From the NCBI GenBank assembly GCA_900769075.1, contig CAAGFE010000060.1, positions 62,001-126,000 on the forward strand: a stretch of 64,000 bases of DNA, given 5' to 3'. Below the pieces are notes generated by a model that saw only the letters and a list, made by a program, of their open reading frames with translations, did no database searches and had not been told where the DNA came from. The DNA comes from Clostridia bacterium. Lineage in GTDB: Bacteria; Bacillota; Clostridia; Christensenellales; Aristaeellaceae. The number at the start of each line of letters is the position of its first letter. The stretch's first letter is position 1. Below, piece after piece: positions 16,848-25,725 of this stretch. The translations under genes were made by a program, and so were the position numbers.

Positions 16848-18308
16848 ATGATGAAGCCTGGCATCACCGTTGTTTCCCTGGGCCCGGGTGACCCGCAGCT
16901 GCTGACGCTGCAAACGCTGGATGCGCTCCGCAGGAGCCGGCATTTGGTGCTGCGCACGGCCCTACACCGCACGGCGGATTGGCTCCGCGAGGAAGGGATC
17001 GCCTATGCAGATTTCGACGCGCTTTACGCAGAATACGATGATTTTGACGCGCTGCACGCGGAGATGGCCCGCCGCCTGTGGGAAATGGCCGCCGACACTG
17101 CGGTGACGTTTGCGGTGATCGACGCGCAGACGGACGGTGCTGTTCGGGCGCTTCGGGCAAGCTGTCCGGCGGATGCCAGGGTGACTGTTCTGCCCGGCGT
17201 CACCATGGCAGACCGCTGCCTGGCGATGCTGCCGGATGGGTTCGATTGCTCGGGCAAGGTGCGCATTCTGCCGGTGATGGACGCTGTCCATGCGCCGTTG
17301 GATCCCTCCACGCCCCTGCTGGTGACCGAGGTGTTCGACAGGGTACAGGCCAGCGTTCTGAAGTATCATTTGAGCGAGCTGTACGGCGACGAAGCGGAGG
17401 TGGTGCTGTTCCCCTCCAGTGCCAAACTGAACCGCAAGCCCATCATCCTTCCCCTGATGGAGGCGGATCGTCAGCACACCTATGACCATACCGTTTGCCT
17501 GTATGTGCCGGCGATGGACCTTTCCCGGCGGACCCGCTACTGCTTTGACGACCTGCTTCAAGTGATGCATCTGCTGCGTCAGAAATGCCCCTGGGACAGC
17601 GAGCAGACCCACGAAAGCCTCCGCAAGTACATGATTGAGGAAGCCTACGAGGCGGTCGGCGCGATTGATGAAGGCGATATGGATCACCTGGCGGACGAGC
17701 TGGGGGATGTGATGCTGCAAATCGCCTTCCATGCCGATATTGCGCAGGAAGTTGGCGAATTCTCCATCAGTGATGTGACCACTGCCATCGTCCGCAAGCT
17801 GATATACCGCCATGCGCACATCTTTGGCAGCGTCCGCTGCGACACGGCCGAGGAGGTCAGCGAAAGCTGGGAAAAGCTGAAGAAGGCGGAGAAAGGCCTG
17901 ACATCCCAGGCCAGCGTTCTGGCGGATGTCAGCCAGGGCCTTCCTGCCCTGATGCGCGCGGCCAAGGTGCAGAAGAAAGCAGCGCAGGTCGGCTTCGACT
18001 GGGATGATCCGCTGGGTGCATTGCCCAAAATCCACGAGGAGGCCGATGAGGTACGGGCTGAGCTGGAGGAAGGTCGGGATCCCGGCGAGGAGCTGGGCGA
18101 TCTTCTCTTCAGCTGCGTCAACGTCGCCCGCCTTGCCGGACAGGAGCCGGAACTATTGCTGAAAGCCGCTACCGAGAAGTTCATTCGGCGGTTTACGGAG
18201 ATGGAAAAGCTCATCATTTCCGATGAAAAATCGCTGGAGGGCTTGACATTGGCTGAAATGGATGTATACTGGAATAGGGTCAAATTGGCACAGCACAATC
18301 AGCTGTGA
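16848..18308 (+). CDS. mazG: YabN-type fusion: tetrapyrrole-methylase-like domain plus MazG NTP pyrophosphohydrolase
   Basis: The fusion of about 486 residues has an N-terminal methylase-like domain (GITVVSLGPGDPQLLTL) up to about 215, then two MazG modules. The first has WDSEQTHESLRKYMIEEAYE followed by ELGDVMLQ, the EExxE/ExxD magnesium site. The second has EEADEVRAELE followed by EELGDLLFS. Both look catalytically complete. MazG hydrolyses nucleoside triphosphates to monophosphate and pyrophosphate (housekeeping or stress control of (p)ppGpp and aberrant NTPs). GAGG lies before the ATGs at 16848 and 16851; either may be used. The spoVB-yabN-rqcP order matches Bacillus. Its 3' end contains the hup promoter. 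Confidence 0.93.
   Translation: MMKPGITVVSLGPGDPQLLTLQTLDALRRSRHLVLRTALHRTADWLREEGIAYADFDALYAEYDDFDALHAEMARRLWEMAADTAVTFAVIDAQTDGAVRALRASCPADARVTVLPGVTMADRCLAMLPDGFDCSGKVRILPVMDAVHAPLDPSTPLLVTEVFDRVQASVLKYHLSELYGDEAEVVLFPSSAKLNRKPIILPLMEADRQHTYDHTVCLYVPAMDLSRRTRYCFDDLLQVMHLLRQKCPWDSEQTHESLRKYMIEEAYEAVGAIDEGDMDHLADELGDVMLQIAFHADIAQEVGEFSISDVTTAIVRKLIYRHAHIFGSVRCDTAEEVSESWEKLKKAEKGLTSQASVLADVSQGLPALMRAAKVQKKAAQVGFDWDDPLGALPKIHEEADEVRAELEEGRDPGEELGDLLFSCVNVARLAGQEPELLLKAATEKFIRRFTEMEKLIISDEKSLEGLTLAEMDVYWNRVKLAQHNQL
18243..18270 (+). promoter_or_regulatory. Strong promoter for hup inside the 3' end of mazG
   Basis: Consensus TTGACA at 18243, a 16-base spacer and TATACT at 18265. This gives hup a leader of about 155 bases. 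The leader (18309-18431) holds no other gene that I can see. Confidence 0.65.
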
Positions 18309-18431
18309 CCCCGCATAGCCGGCGGTATGCCAGGTTATCCTGTCAATTGCCGGAATGCAGCAAAAACAGTATTGAGGGCAAAGGCCCTGGCCATGCTATG
18401 ACGCATAGGTACAACAAGGAGGAACAGCATC

Positions 18432-18710
18432 ATGAACAAGACCGAACTGATCGCCGCTATCACCGAGAATACCGGTTTCACCAAGAAGGACGCTGAGAAG
18501 GCGCTGAATTCTGTGGTGGACGTTATCACCGACGCCCTGACCAAGGGTGAGAAGGTGCAGATCGTTGGCTTTGGCTCCTTCGAAGTGAAGGATCGCCCCG
18601 AGCGCATTGCCCGCAATCCGCAGGCTCCCGATCAGGAGATCACCATCCCCGCCTCCAAGGCTCCCGTCTTCAAGGCTGGCAAGTCCCTGAAGGAAGCTGT
18701 CAACAAGTAA
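18432..18710 (+). CDS. hup: DNA-binding protein HU
   Basis: The 92-residue product is a textbook HU: MNKTELIAAITENTGFTKKDAEKAL, then VQIVGFGSFEVKDRPERIARNPQ, with the DNA-intercalating arm, and a C-terminal helix ending SLKEAVNK. It condenses and bends DNA as a dimer. An AAGGAGG Shine-Dalgarno precedes the ATG, and a strong terminator follows. It lies between yabN and rqcP, with its own promoter inside mazG. Confidence 0.97.
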   Translation: MNKTELIAAITENTGFTKKDAEKALNSVVDVITDALTKGEKVQIVGFGSFEVKDRPERIARNPQAPDQEITIPASKAPVFKAGKSLKEAVNK

Positions 18711-18722
18711 TCACGGCTTACG

Positions 18723-18751
18723 GCCCGCAGGCGTTGCTTGCGGGCTTTTTT
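18723..18751 (+). terminator. Intrinsic terminator after hup
   Basis: GCCCGCA/TGCGGGC stem with a 9-base loop and a T6 run. Confidence 0.88.
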
Positions 18752-18786
18752 ATCACCCGAAGAGAAACCAAACAAGGAGTAGGAAA

Positions 18787-19068
18787 ATGCGTCTTGACAA
18801 GTATCTGAAGGTATCCCGCATTATCAAGCGGCGGACGGTCGCCAACGAGGCTTGCTCCGGCGGCCGCGTAACGCTCAACGGCAAGGTCGCCAAGCCCGGC
18901 GCCGAGGTCAAGCCCGGCGATATCATGACCATCCGCTTCGGGGATCATCTGGGCAAATATGAGGTGATTTCCGTGCCTGCAACGGTGAAAAAAGATGGCG
19001 CGGCAGACCTGTATCGCATTCTGGAAGAGGACAGCGCCATGGCCAACGAACGCCAGGCCGAGGAGTAA
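18787..19068 (+). CDS. rqcP: S4-domain RNA-binding protein RqcP (YabO/Hsp15 family)
   Basis: The 93-residue protein is an S4 domain with MRLDKYLKVSRIIKRRTVAN and GGRVTLNGKVAKPGAEVKPGD. This family binds the 50S subunit and peptidyl-tRNA and, with RqcH, supports C-terminal alanine tailing in bacterial ribosome quality control. The start has an AAGGAG Shine-Dalgarno. The position after yabN matches the Bacillus yabN-yabO order, here interrupted by hup. It is followed after 3 bases by ispDF, so the two are likely cotranscribed. The usual next genes, yabP and yabQ, are absent here. Confidence 0.92.
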   Translation: MRLDKYLKVSRIIKRRTVANEACSGGRVTLNGKVAKPGAEVKPGDIMTIRFGDHLGKYEVISVPATVKKDGAADLYRILEEDSAMANERQAEE

Positions 19069-19071
19069 GCC

Positions 19072-20220
19072 ATGTGGTATGCTATCATCCTTGGCGGCGG
19101 CAGCGGCTCCCGGATGGGGGCCGACCGCAACAAGGTGCTGCTGGAGCTGCAGGGAAAATCGGTGATCGCCCGCTCTGTTCAGGCCTTTGCCGGGCTTGTG
19201 AGCGGCGCTGTGGTCGTCACCCGTGAGGAGGACATCCCCGCCGTGCGATCGGCCGTCGAGGGCATTTCGATGCCGATCACTGTGGTTCCCGGCGGCCAAA
19301 CGCGCCAGGACTCAGTCTGGAACGGCCTTTGCGCGCTCCCTCAGGCATGCACCCATGTATTCATCCACGATGGCGCGAGATGCCTTGTCGATGCGGCGAC
19401 CATCCGCCGGTGCATGGACTCCGTTCTGGCGTTCGGGACTGGGGTGGCGGCAATTCCTGCCACGGATACCATCAAGCAGGTGAACGATGCGGAGATTGTC
19501 ACGTTAACCCCTGATCGTGCTGGATTGCGGGCCGTGCAGACCCCCCAGGGCTTCACGGTGGAGCTGATTCGCCAGGCGCATCTACTGGCCCAGCAGGATG
19601 GCTTCCTTGGCACGGATGATGCCTCCCTCGTTGAGCGTCAGGGGCATCCGGTTCGGCTGACCCTGGGGGATCGCCGCAACATCAAATTGACAACCCCGGA
19701 GGACATGATGATGGCAGAGGCTTTCCTGAGGCCCACACTTCCCTCGCTGCGTATCGGACAGGGGTACGACGTGCATCGGCTGGTGGAAGGTCGCGACCTG
19801 ATTCTCTGCGGCGTGCATGTGCCGCACACAATGGGATTGCTGGGGCATTCGGATGCGGACGTGGCGCTCCATGCGCTGATGGATGCGATGCTGGGCGCGA
19901 TGGCCCTGGGTGACATTGGCAAGCATTTTCCCGATACGGACGAGCAGTACCGCGGGATTTCCTCCATGAAGCTGCTGAATCATGTGACCGCACTGCTGAA
20001 GGAACACCACGCTCGGGTCAGCAACTGCGATGTGACCATCGTGGCACAGAAGCCCAAGCTGCTCCCGTACATTCCGCAAATGCGGGAAAATGTGGCAAAA
20101 GCCCTGGAGCTTCCTGAGGATCGGGTGAACGTCAAGGCCACAACCACGGAACGTCTTGCCTTTGAAGGGCGTGAGGAAGGAATCAGCGCCCAGGCGGTGT
20201 GTATGGTTGAACAGCGATAA
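19072..20220 (+). CDS. ispDF: Bifunctional IspD/IspF (MEP-pathway cytidylyltransferase plus cyclodiphosphate synthase)
   Basis: The 382-residue fusion has an N-terminal IspD (2-C-methyl-D-erythritol 4-phosphate cytidylyltransferase). It shows ILGGGSGSRMG with the Arg and Lys of the CTP site, VHDGARC-like FIHDGARC and the GTDDASLVE motif. The C-terminal IspF begins near residue 225 with IGQGYDVHRL (zinc ligands Asp and His), GHSDADVALHALMDA and KATTTERL. The two domains catalyse steps three and five of isoprenoid synthesis; dxs, step one, is also in the window at 44223-46097. Fused IspDF is best known from alphaproteobacteria and epsilonproteobacteria but occurs in some Clostridia. The ATG is 3 bases after the rqcP stop. 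Confidence 0.95.
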   Translation: MWYAIILGGGSGSRMGADRNKVLLELQGKSVIARSVQAFAGLVSGAVVVTREEDIPAVRSAVEGISMPITVVPGGQTRQDSVWNGLCALPQACTHVFIHDGARCLVDAATIRRCMDSVLAFGTGVAAIPATDTIKQVNDAEIVTLTPDRAGLRAVQTPQGFTVELIRQAHLLAQQDGFLGTDDASLVERQGHPVRLTLGDRRNIKLTTPEDMMMAEAFLRPTLPSLRIGQGYDVHRLVEGRDLILCGVHVPHTMGLLGHSDADVALHALMDAMLGAMALGDIGKHFPDTDEQYRGISSMKLLNHVTALLKEHHARVSNCDVTIVAQKPKLLPYIPQMRENVAKALELPEDRVNVKATTTERLAFEGREEGISAQAVCMVEQR

Positions 20221-20225
20221 CATCA

Positions 20226-20270
20226 AACGGAAGCCGCTTCGCAAGGAACGAAGCGGCTTCCGTTATTTTT
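20226..20270. terminator. Bidirectional intrinsic terminator between ispDF and the secreted-protein operon
   Basis: A perfect 16-base stem (AACGGAAGCCGCTTCG and its complement) with a 7-base loop. ATTTTT follows on the plus strand, serving ispDF. On the minus strand the loop is followed by a weak T/GA tract, but it lies 20 bases past the last secreted-protein gene. Confidence 0.88.
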
Positions 20271-20289
20271 GCATGGATTGAAGCGCAAA

Positions 20290-21639
20290 TCAATTGCCAA
20301 GCAGCAAAATGACGTCCAGCGGGATGGCCATCAGCATCCGCCTGCTCAACTCGTATGTGAGGCTGGTATTCAGCTCGGCAGCGAGCTCCGCATCCTGCGC
20401 ATCGTCCGTCGCGCAGATGATCAGGGACGAATCCATTGGCGGGATCGGATCGGTGGGATTCATGATGAGGCTGATCTTCAGGGGGGTGGTGGTGCCATAC
20501 AGCAAGCAAAGCTCGCCACTGAAGGTTTGGGCATCCTCCGTCCACTCGGCGGTACAGGTCAACTGCTTGTGATCGTCATCCGCCAGATTGCCTGCATACA
20601 GGTCTGTACGGAACAGGGTGCGCCCATCCGTCTGCACGACAGCGCATTCCCATAGGCGGGATTCCACCGCCACGTTGGCCGCACGAACGTAGGAGAAGGA
20701 CTCGGCTTTGTCCGCGATCCATTCCTGAACGGCGCAGGCAGCCTCCCAGCCGGACTCACCCGGCCTGGTCTGAATGACGTACTCGCGCCAGTAGTTCCTA
20801 TCGGTAAGGCCCAGACCAATGACTGCTCGGAGGCCGTCCTCCTCCCTGCCGACGGATACCGTAGCAAGCTGGGAGCGTTCCTTGAGCACCGTCAGGGACA
20901 AACCGACAAACTCGTTATTGTCATCCTCCACGACCCGCAGAATGTACAGGTATTCCGTGCTGGAGGCGACCCGCTCATTCATCGCATCAAACTGGCTGAA
21001 GACCATGGATGCATCGCTTCCGGCCTCCCTGAGCAGCTGAGCCATCATGGCCCGGGCTTCATCCGTCGCAAGCGCGGAGACGAAACCAGCCACATCCTTG
21101 TCACTGAGCACCCAGGTGGTGCAGACAGAGCCGCCGTCAAAGGCATCGCCCACGAAGGCACCGTGGCTGACGGTGCTTTCCAATTGGCTCAGCCAGGCAG
21201 ACGCGGCGTTCTCGATGCTGAATGCGACAGCCGCGATGGCTGTGTCATCCAGCTGATTGACGGTGGAAAGGCTGGCGCCGGGATCATTCTTTTCCGACAA
21301 TGCATACCCCGGCAGCAAAGAGGTTGTGATGTAGGAAATGTTTGTCTGGCTGTATGCGATCAAGTCCATCAGGGGATTGCCGTTCAGCGTGAGATCCAGG
21401 GAACAGGCATCCTCCTGGACAATCATGTTGAGCTGGAGATTGTTCAGCAGCGAACTGGCCGCGCGGATGTACCTGTCCTGATCCTCGGTCGGAACGCCTG
21501 GAAAACGGCGGAGAAAATCCTTGATGCAGGCTGAGAAAACCGCGTCATCAATGGCGACGCTGAAGGTCGCATGATAGGTTTCTGCGGCGGCACACAGGGG
21601 GAGCATCAGCGCAAGCAGCAGAGCAAGCAGCTTTTTCAT
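20290..21639 (-). CDS. Secreted protein of unknown family (tandem member 3 of 3)
   Basis: The 449-residue product starts with a Sec signal peptide (MKKLLALLLALMLPLCAAA/ET). The Cys in the signal is followed by Ala-Ala-Ala rather than starting a lipobox-processed protein, so it is more likely secreted than lipid-anchored. The rest is a soluble, acidic, beta-rich protein without a recognised domain. It shares a weak layout with the two upstream genes: a Ser/Thr-x-x-Asp/Glu-Asp-Val/Phe helix start (VLSDKDVAGFVSAL) and a C-terminal DDAQDAELAAEL segment that lines up with EDAQEAALNAGF in the middle gene. The Shine-Dalgarno is AAAGGGGG, and the gene is 12 bases after its neighbour. Function unknown. 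Confidence 0.82.
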   Translation of the reverse strand: MKKLLALLLALMLPLCAAAETYHATFSVAIDDAVFSACIKDFLRRFPGVPTEDQDRYIRAASSLLNNLQLNMIVQEDACSLDLTLNGNPLMDLIAYSQTNISYITTSLLPGYALSEKNDPGASLSTVNQLDDTAIAAVAFSIENAASAWLSQLESTVSHGAFVGDAFDGGSVCTTWVLSDKDVAGFVSALATDEARAMMAQLLREAGSDASMVFSQFDAMNERVASSTEYLYILRVVEDDNNEFVGLSLTVLKERSQLATVSVGREEDGLRAVIGLGLTDRNYWREYVIQTRPGESGWEAACAVQEWIADKAESFSYVRAANVAVESRLWECAVVQTDGRTLFRTDLYAGNLADDDHKQLTCTAEWTEDAQTFSGELCLLYGTTTPLKISLIMNPTDPIPPMDSSLIICATDDAQDAELAAELNTSLTYELSRRMLMAIPLDVILLLGN

Positions 21640-21651
21640 GGGAGGCCCCCT

Positions 21652-23298
21652 TTACTCGCCCACGGGCGGAACGGAGGTCGGCTCCGCAGCGGGCAGCCCG
21701 GGAGTATCTGCTGCATCTTCCTCCGCGTCGCTGGCGTTCAGGGAGGACATGGTGTTTGCCATGTTCAGGACAAACTCACCGAGCATTGCAGCTTTCTGCT
21801 CGTCGGTCAGCTGGGTTGCATCCTGTGCGCCGGAGGTGCTCAAGGTTTCCATGGTCATCTGGGTTGTGATGCGCATGACGGCCTCCACCGAGAGATTGGC
21901 GTCCGGCAGCGCCGCATCGACATTCAGATTGATCTGCACGGGAGATTCCTGCTGATTCGGGTTGTTGCGGTAATCCAGGGTATATGCCAGCGACACCGCC
22001 TGGAAGGCCGCGTCCGCGTCTGCCGGGGTGATGGCCAGGGAAAAATCGGTCGTGTCGTGATTCAGATACTTCTCATCCTGATAGATCCGGTGCGCGAAGG
22101 AATAGGAGAATCCGGCATTGAGCGCGGCTTCCTGTGCGTCCTCGGCGGGCACGATGCTGATGGTTCCATTCAGCAGGGTGGTTTCATTCTTCGTTTCCTC
22201 CACCCCCGTCAGGGTGATGGTTCTCTTGCTGCCGCTCAGCTTCATTGTCCTTTCAGCGCCGGTCTGGGTCACGGTCAGGCGATCCACGCCATCCAGCAGA
22301 TCCGCATAGGGAAGCTGGAACAGCGCCTGTGCCGCGTTGCCGACGGCAGAGGTCAGCTCATCTGGCAGCGGGGGCAGGGGCAATTCAACCGTCGTGCTGA
22401 CAACCGCGCCCAGGGCGGACATTTCGCGGGAGAGCACCAGGTCCCCGTTCAGCGGAAGCGCGTCAATGCAAGCCTGGTAGAAGTACAGCATCTGCGGATT
22501 CAGGTAGGTAATCCGCTGTTCCATGGTCACATAGGGCTGGAGCAGTTCCAGCAGGTCATTGTCGTACATCATCTGGCCGATGATATACTTGGCCGCGTCC
22601 TTGAAATCCTCCGCCGGGATGGTGTAGGAAGCAGCCATGGTCATGGAACCGTCTGTTTCAGACCCGATACCGGCTTCACCGTACCCAGCCAGCCACAGAT
22701 CAAGATAGATGAAATACTTGTCCAGCACCGGCAGCCATTCCGCCGTCCAGGTTTCCTCCGGGATGCCCAGCACATCCGCAACGGGCTTGTAGGCGGATGC
22801 GTTGCCGTTTGAACCGGGGGCAGCCAGATTCATGGGATCGAAGGCAAAGAACAGCCCGCTGAAATCCCCGCGGAAAAGCTGATACAGCAGGTGCACGTTA
22901 TCCACCGGGATGGTCAGCAAGGTATCAGGAAGAAGCTCGCTCTGGAAATACATGCCGTGAGGATCGCCATACACCCAGGTAGAGCCAACCCCGTTGCCCT
23001 CACTGTCCTTGACATAGAGATGGATTTGCCAGTCATCGTCATCTGTAACGGTCTCGGACATATCCCCCTGCTTCTGGCCGATGGCTCGCACCTGAATATC
23101 AGAGGCAGTGAAGGGCAGCAGCAGGTTCAGCCAATCCGCGACGCCGGACGCGGAGATGCTGATATAGCCGCGGGCGCCGTTGCCCCCGGCCAGCTGACGG
23201 GCAAAGAGCTTGGGCAGCGTATCGGCTGTCTCAGCCAGGGCGGCAGGAATTGACAGCATCAGGCACAGCACAAGACACAGGAGTCGCTTCATCATCAT
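21652..23298 (-). CDS. Secreted protein of unknown family (tandem member 2 of 3)
   Basis: The 548-residue product has a signal peptide (MMMKRLLCLVLCLMLSIPAALA/ET) and ends in a disordered, Pro/Ala/Glu-rich tail (DTPGLPAAEPTSVPPVGE). The central part contains SYTIPAEDFKDAAKYI, matching the SDKDV and TTQQADRF positions of the other two members, then a long beta-rich region with alternating hydrophobic strands. No catalytic motif or known domain was recognised. An AGGAGG Shine-Dalgarno precedes the first of three ATGs. The gene is 16 bases after member 1 and 12 before member 3. A role in the envelope or as a secreted binding protein is possible; nothing firmer can be said. Confidence 0.83.
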   Translation of the reverse strand: MMMKRLLCLVLCLMLSIPAALAETADTLPKLFARQLAGGNGARGYISISASGVADWLNLLLPFTASDIQVRAIGQKQGDMSETVTDDDDWQIHLYVKDSEGNGVGSTWVYGDPHGMYFQSELLPDTLLTIPVDNVHLLYQLFRGDFSGLFFAFDPMNLAAPGSNGNASAYKPVADVLGIPEETWTAEWLPVLDKYFIYLDLWLAGYGEAGIGSETDGSMTMAASYTIPAEDFKDAAKYIIGQMMYDNDLLELLQPYVTMEQRITYLNPQMLYFYQACIDALPLNGDLVLSREMSALGAVVSTTVELPLPPLPDELTSAVGNAAQALFQLPYADLLDGVDRLTVTQTGAERTMKLSGSKRTITLTGVEETKNETTLLNGTISIVPAEDAQEAALNAGFSYSFAHRIYQDEKYLNHDTTDFSLAITPADADAAFQAVSLAYTLDYRNNPNQQESPVQINLNVDAALPDANLSVEAVMRITTQMTMETLSTSGAQDATQLTDEQKAAMLGEFVLNMANTMSSLNASDAEEDAADTPGLPAAEPTSVPPVGE

Positions 23299-23314
23299 TC
23301 AATCCTCCTTTGAG

Positions 23315-24727
23315 TCATTGGGCAGCCGAAGCCGCCGCGTCGAGAATCGCTTGAATCCCCTCTTCGGGCAGGTCACGGAAGAACCATTGGGCGTCCTTGC
23401 CCAGCCTGAGAATGAGCGGACGCACCAGTGCCGTCGCCACCGAGGCCGCCGCCTCCTGCTGGGTCGCGGTCAGTGCTTCTGCATCCATTGCGGAGAGATC
23501 CACCGTGCGGGAGCGCTCTGCCCAGGATAAAGGCCCGGCTTGTTTCAGATCAATGCCAACAATGGCGTTTTCGGTGGTTTTGCCGGCATACTGTTCGGTG
23601 ATTTCCAGCGTTCCGGTGATGATCGGCGCTTCCTGGGTGCCGGATAGGGTCAGCATGGGAGCGAGAATCACGCCATTGTACTTATCTGCCCCGTTCAACT
23701 TTGTCTGGAGGGAGATTTCACCGCTGATGACATCCGCTTCATCGGTGAAGGCGTTTTTCAGCGAGAATTTGCAGTCCCAGGTGCTGGTCACACCATCCTT
23801 GGATAAGGAATACTTGAAATCGCCGTCCATGGTCAGCGCACCAGACTTGTCCGTCTGTACCGTACGCTCAAAGGACAGGGTATTGTGGTTCTTCCCCTTC
23901 CTGGCAGGAGAGGACAGTTCAATGTAATCCCTGTCCATTTCCGCGTCGTGCCGCATTTTGTAAACCAGCTTCACCGTGCGGAGATCCCCCTCCGGGCCGC
24001 AGGTTCCATTGTACTCCATGCGCAGCATCACGTCCGCCGCGGTGAAATACATGCGAATCGTCTGCTTGCCGGAAAAAGACAGACCGGAGATGATTTCCTT
24101 CAGCCAGCCCTCAGGGCAGTTGTCAAGCAGCATCGCCTGGAAACGATCGGCCTGCTGGGTGGTGAAGGAATAATCCATTATATAGGCCGCTTTGCCGTAG
24201 CCAGAAATGGTATTGGTGTTCTTGGTCTGTTTGCCATAATCCGCAAAGGCAGCGGGAACCTTTGCAAGCAGCAGACGGCCATCGGTCAGGAGGGTTTCGC
24301 TACGGCGGGGAATCCCCAGCGTCTCATATCCTCCCTCGGCGGTGACATCCGCCCCGAGCAGCAGGTTCATGGGGGATTCCTGCGCGGTGTAGGTGACCTC
24401 CGGCTGGCAGGAAAGCTGCACCGCATTGCCGCGGTACTGAAGCGTCAGCAGCTCGGTCTCCTCCATGGCGATGGATACAAGCCCTTCGTTTTGCCCGGTC
24501 ACCAGGCGCAGGGACAGCAGATCGGTGATGGGAGTCAGCATCGCAAGGCGTTCGTCATCAAAGGGCATATGTGTCTTGACATCTGCGGTCAACCTTACAT
24601 CGACAGCCGTATCATCCAGATTCCAGCCGCTGGTGTGCATCAGAAAGGACAAGTCCGCATGGGCGGGCGTTATCATCAGGATCAGCAGAGTAAGGGCGGC
24701 CGCCATCCATCTCTTAACGGTGTGCAT
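23315..24727 (-). CDS. Secreted protein of unknown family (tandem member 1 of 3)
   Basis: The 470-residue product has a Sec signal (hydrophobic core AAALTLLILMITPAHA, cleavage before DL). The mature part is beta-rich: a TAQESPMNLLLGADV strand region, DYSFTTQQADRFQAML (helix start shared with the other two), then strands such as SFERTVQTDKSGAL and GTLEITEQYAGK. The overall impression is of lipoprotein-like or LolA-like half-barrel repeats, but this is a guess. The Shine-Dalgarno is AAAGGA with long spacing. It follows dus by 35 bases and probably shares the promoter at 27460-27488. Function unknown. Confidence 0.82.
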   Translation of the reverse strand: MHTVKRWMAAALTLLILMITPAHADLSFLMHTSGWNLDDTAVDVRLTADVKTHMPFDDERLAMLTPITDLLSLRLVTGQNEGLVSIAMEETELLTLQYRGNAVQLSCQPEVTYTAQESPMNLLLGADVTAEGGYETLGIPRRSETLLTDGRLLLAKVPAAFADYGKQTKNTNTISGYGKAAYIMDYSFTTQQADRFQAMLLDNCPEGWLKEIISGLSFSGKQTIRMYFTAADVMLRMEYNGTCGPEGDLRTVKLVYKMRHDAEMDRDYIELSSPARKGKNHNTLSFERTVQTDKSGALTMDGDFKYSLSKDGVTSTWDCKFSLKNAFTDEADVISGEISLQTKLNGADKYNGVILAPMLTLSGTQEAPIITGTLEITEQYAGKTTENAIVGIDLKQAGPLSWAERSRTVDLSAMDAEALTATQQEAAASVATALVRPLILRLGKDAQWFFRDLPEEGIQAILDAAASAAQ

Positions 24728-24762
24728 CGTTCTATCACATTCCTTTCAGGCATGATGCTGGA

Positions 24763-25725
24763 TCATTCCTGATCTGCTTTGGCTTCCTCCGCGAAGGCAA
24801 GGAGGGTTTGCTTCACCTGGTCGGGGTCATCCATGGTGTTGATCTGCCCGCGAAGCTGGGCCGCGCCGCGCATACCATGGACATACCAGCCAATATGCTT
24901 GCGCATTTCGTTGACGGCAACGCGCCGGGGCTTCCATGTCAGGAGCATGTCATAATGGCGGAGCCCCGTGCCAATCCTCTCGTCAATCGTGGGCGGGGTG
25001 AATTCCTCCCCCGCCAGGCGCTGCTTGATCTCCCGGAACAGCCAGGGATTGCCCATCGCGCCGCGGCCAATCATCAGACCATCCACGCCGGTTTCTTGCA
25101 GACGCTTCATGGCATCATCGCCGGTGAAGAGATCACCGTTGCCGATGACCGGCACCTTGACGCTTTCCTTGACCCGGCGAACCCAATCCCAATCCGCCGT
25201 GCCGGCGTATTGCTGCATCCGGGTGCGGCCATGGACGGCGATCTCACGCGCGCCGCAGTCTTCAGCCATTTTTGCCATTTCCACCACATTGATGTGGGCA
25301 TCGTCCCACCCCAGGCGCATTTTCACCGACACAGGCAGGTGGCTCGCCTTCACCACGGCCCGCAGGATCCTCTCCGCGTTTTCCGGGGTGCGCATCAGCC
25401 CGCTACCCTCACCGGAGGATGCGACCTTATGGGCCGGACAGCCCATATTCACGTCTACGCCGTCAAAACGGCCCATTGCGCTCAGCTCCTCGGCGGCGCG
25501 TGCCATCAGATCGGCTTCCTTACCAAAGATCTGGACGATCAGGCGAGGCTCCCCAGGATGGCGTTCCAGGAGCGAAACCGTTGCCGGATGATTGCGCGGC
25601 GCGTAAAGATACCCCATCGCGCTGACCATCTCCGTGGTCGCCATGTCACAGCCCTGCTCATAGCAAAGCAGGCGGAAGGGCCAGTCGGTGATGCCTGCCA
25701 TCGGGGCAAGGCGGACGCTCGTCAT
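24763..25725 (-). CDS. dusB: tRNA-dihydrouridine synthase (DusB-like)
   Basis: The 320-residue flavoprotein has the Dus TIM barrel: LAPMAGITDWPFR at the start, DVNMGCPAHK with the catalytic Cys96, AVHGRTRMQQYAG, and the FMN phosphate-binding GNGDLF and GLMIGRGAMGNPW. The C-terminal helical tRNA-binding domain has EMRKHIGWYVHGM. It reduces specific uridines in tRNA using NADPH and FMN. Its ATG overlaps the stop of the GH127-like gene by 4 bases, indicating translational coupling. Confidence 0.95.
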   Translation of the reverse strand: MTSVRLAPMAGITDWPFRLLCYEQGCDMATTEMVSAMGYLYAPRNHPATVSLLERHPGEPRLIVQIFGKEADLMARAAEELSAMGRFDGVDVNMGCPAHKVASSGEGSGLMRTPENAERILRAVVKASHLPVSVKMRLGWDDAHINVVEMAKMAEDCGAREIAVHGRTRMQQYAGTADWDWVRRVKESVKVPVIGNGDLFTGDDAMKRLQETGVDGLMIGRGAMGNPWLFREIKQRLAGEEFTPPTIDERIGTGLRHYDMLLTWKPRRVAVNEMRKHIGWYVHGMRGAAQLRGQINTMDDPDQVKQTLLAFAEEAKADQE

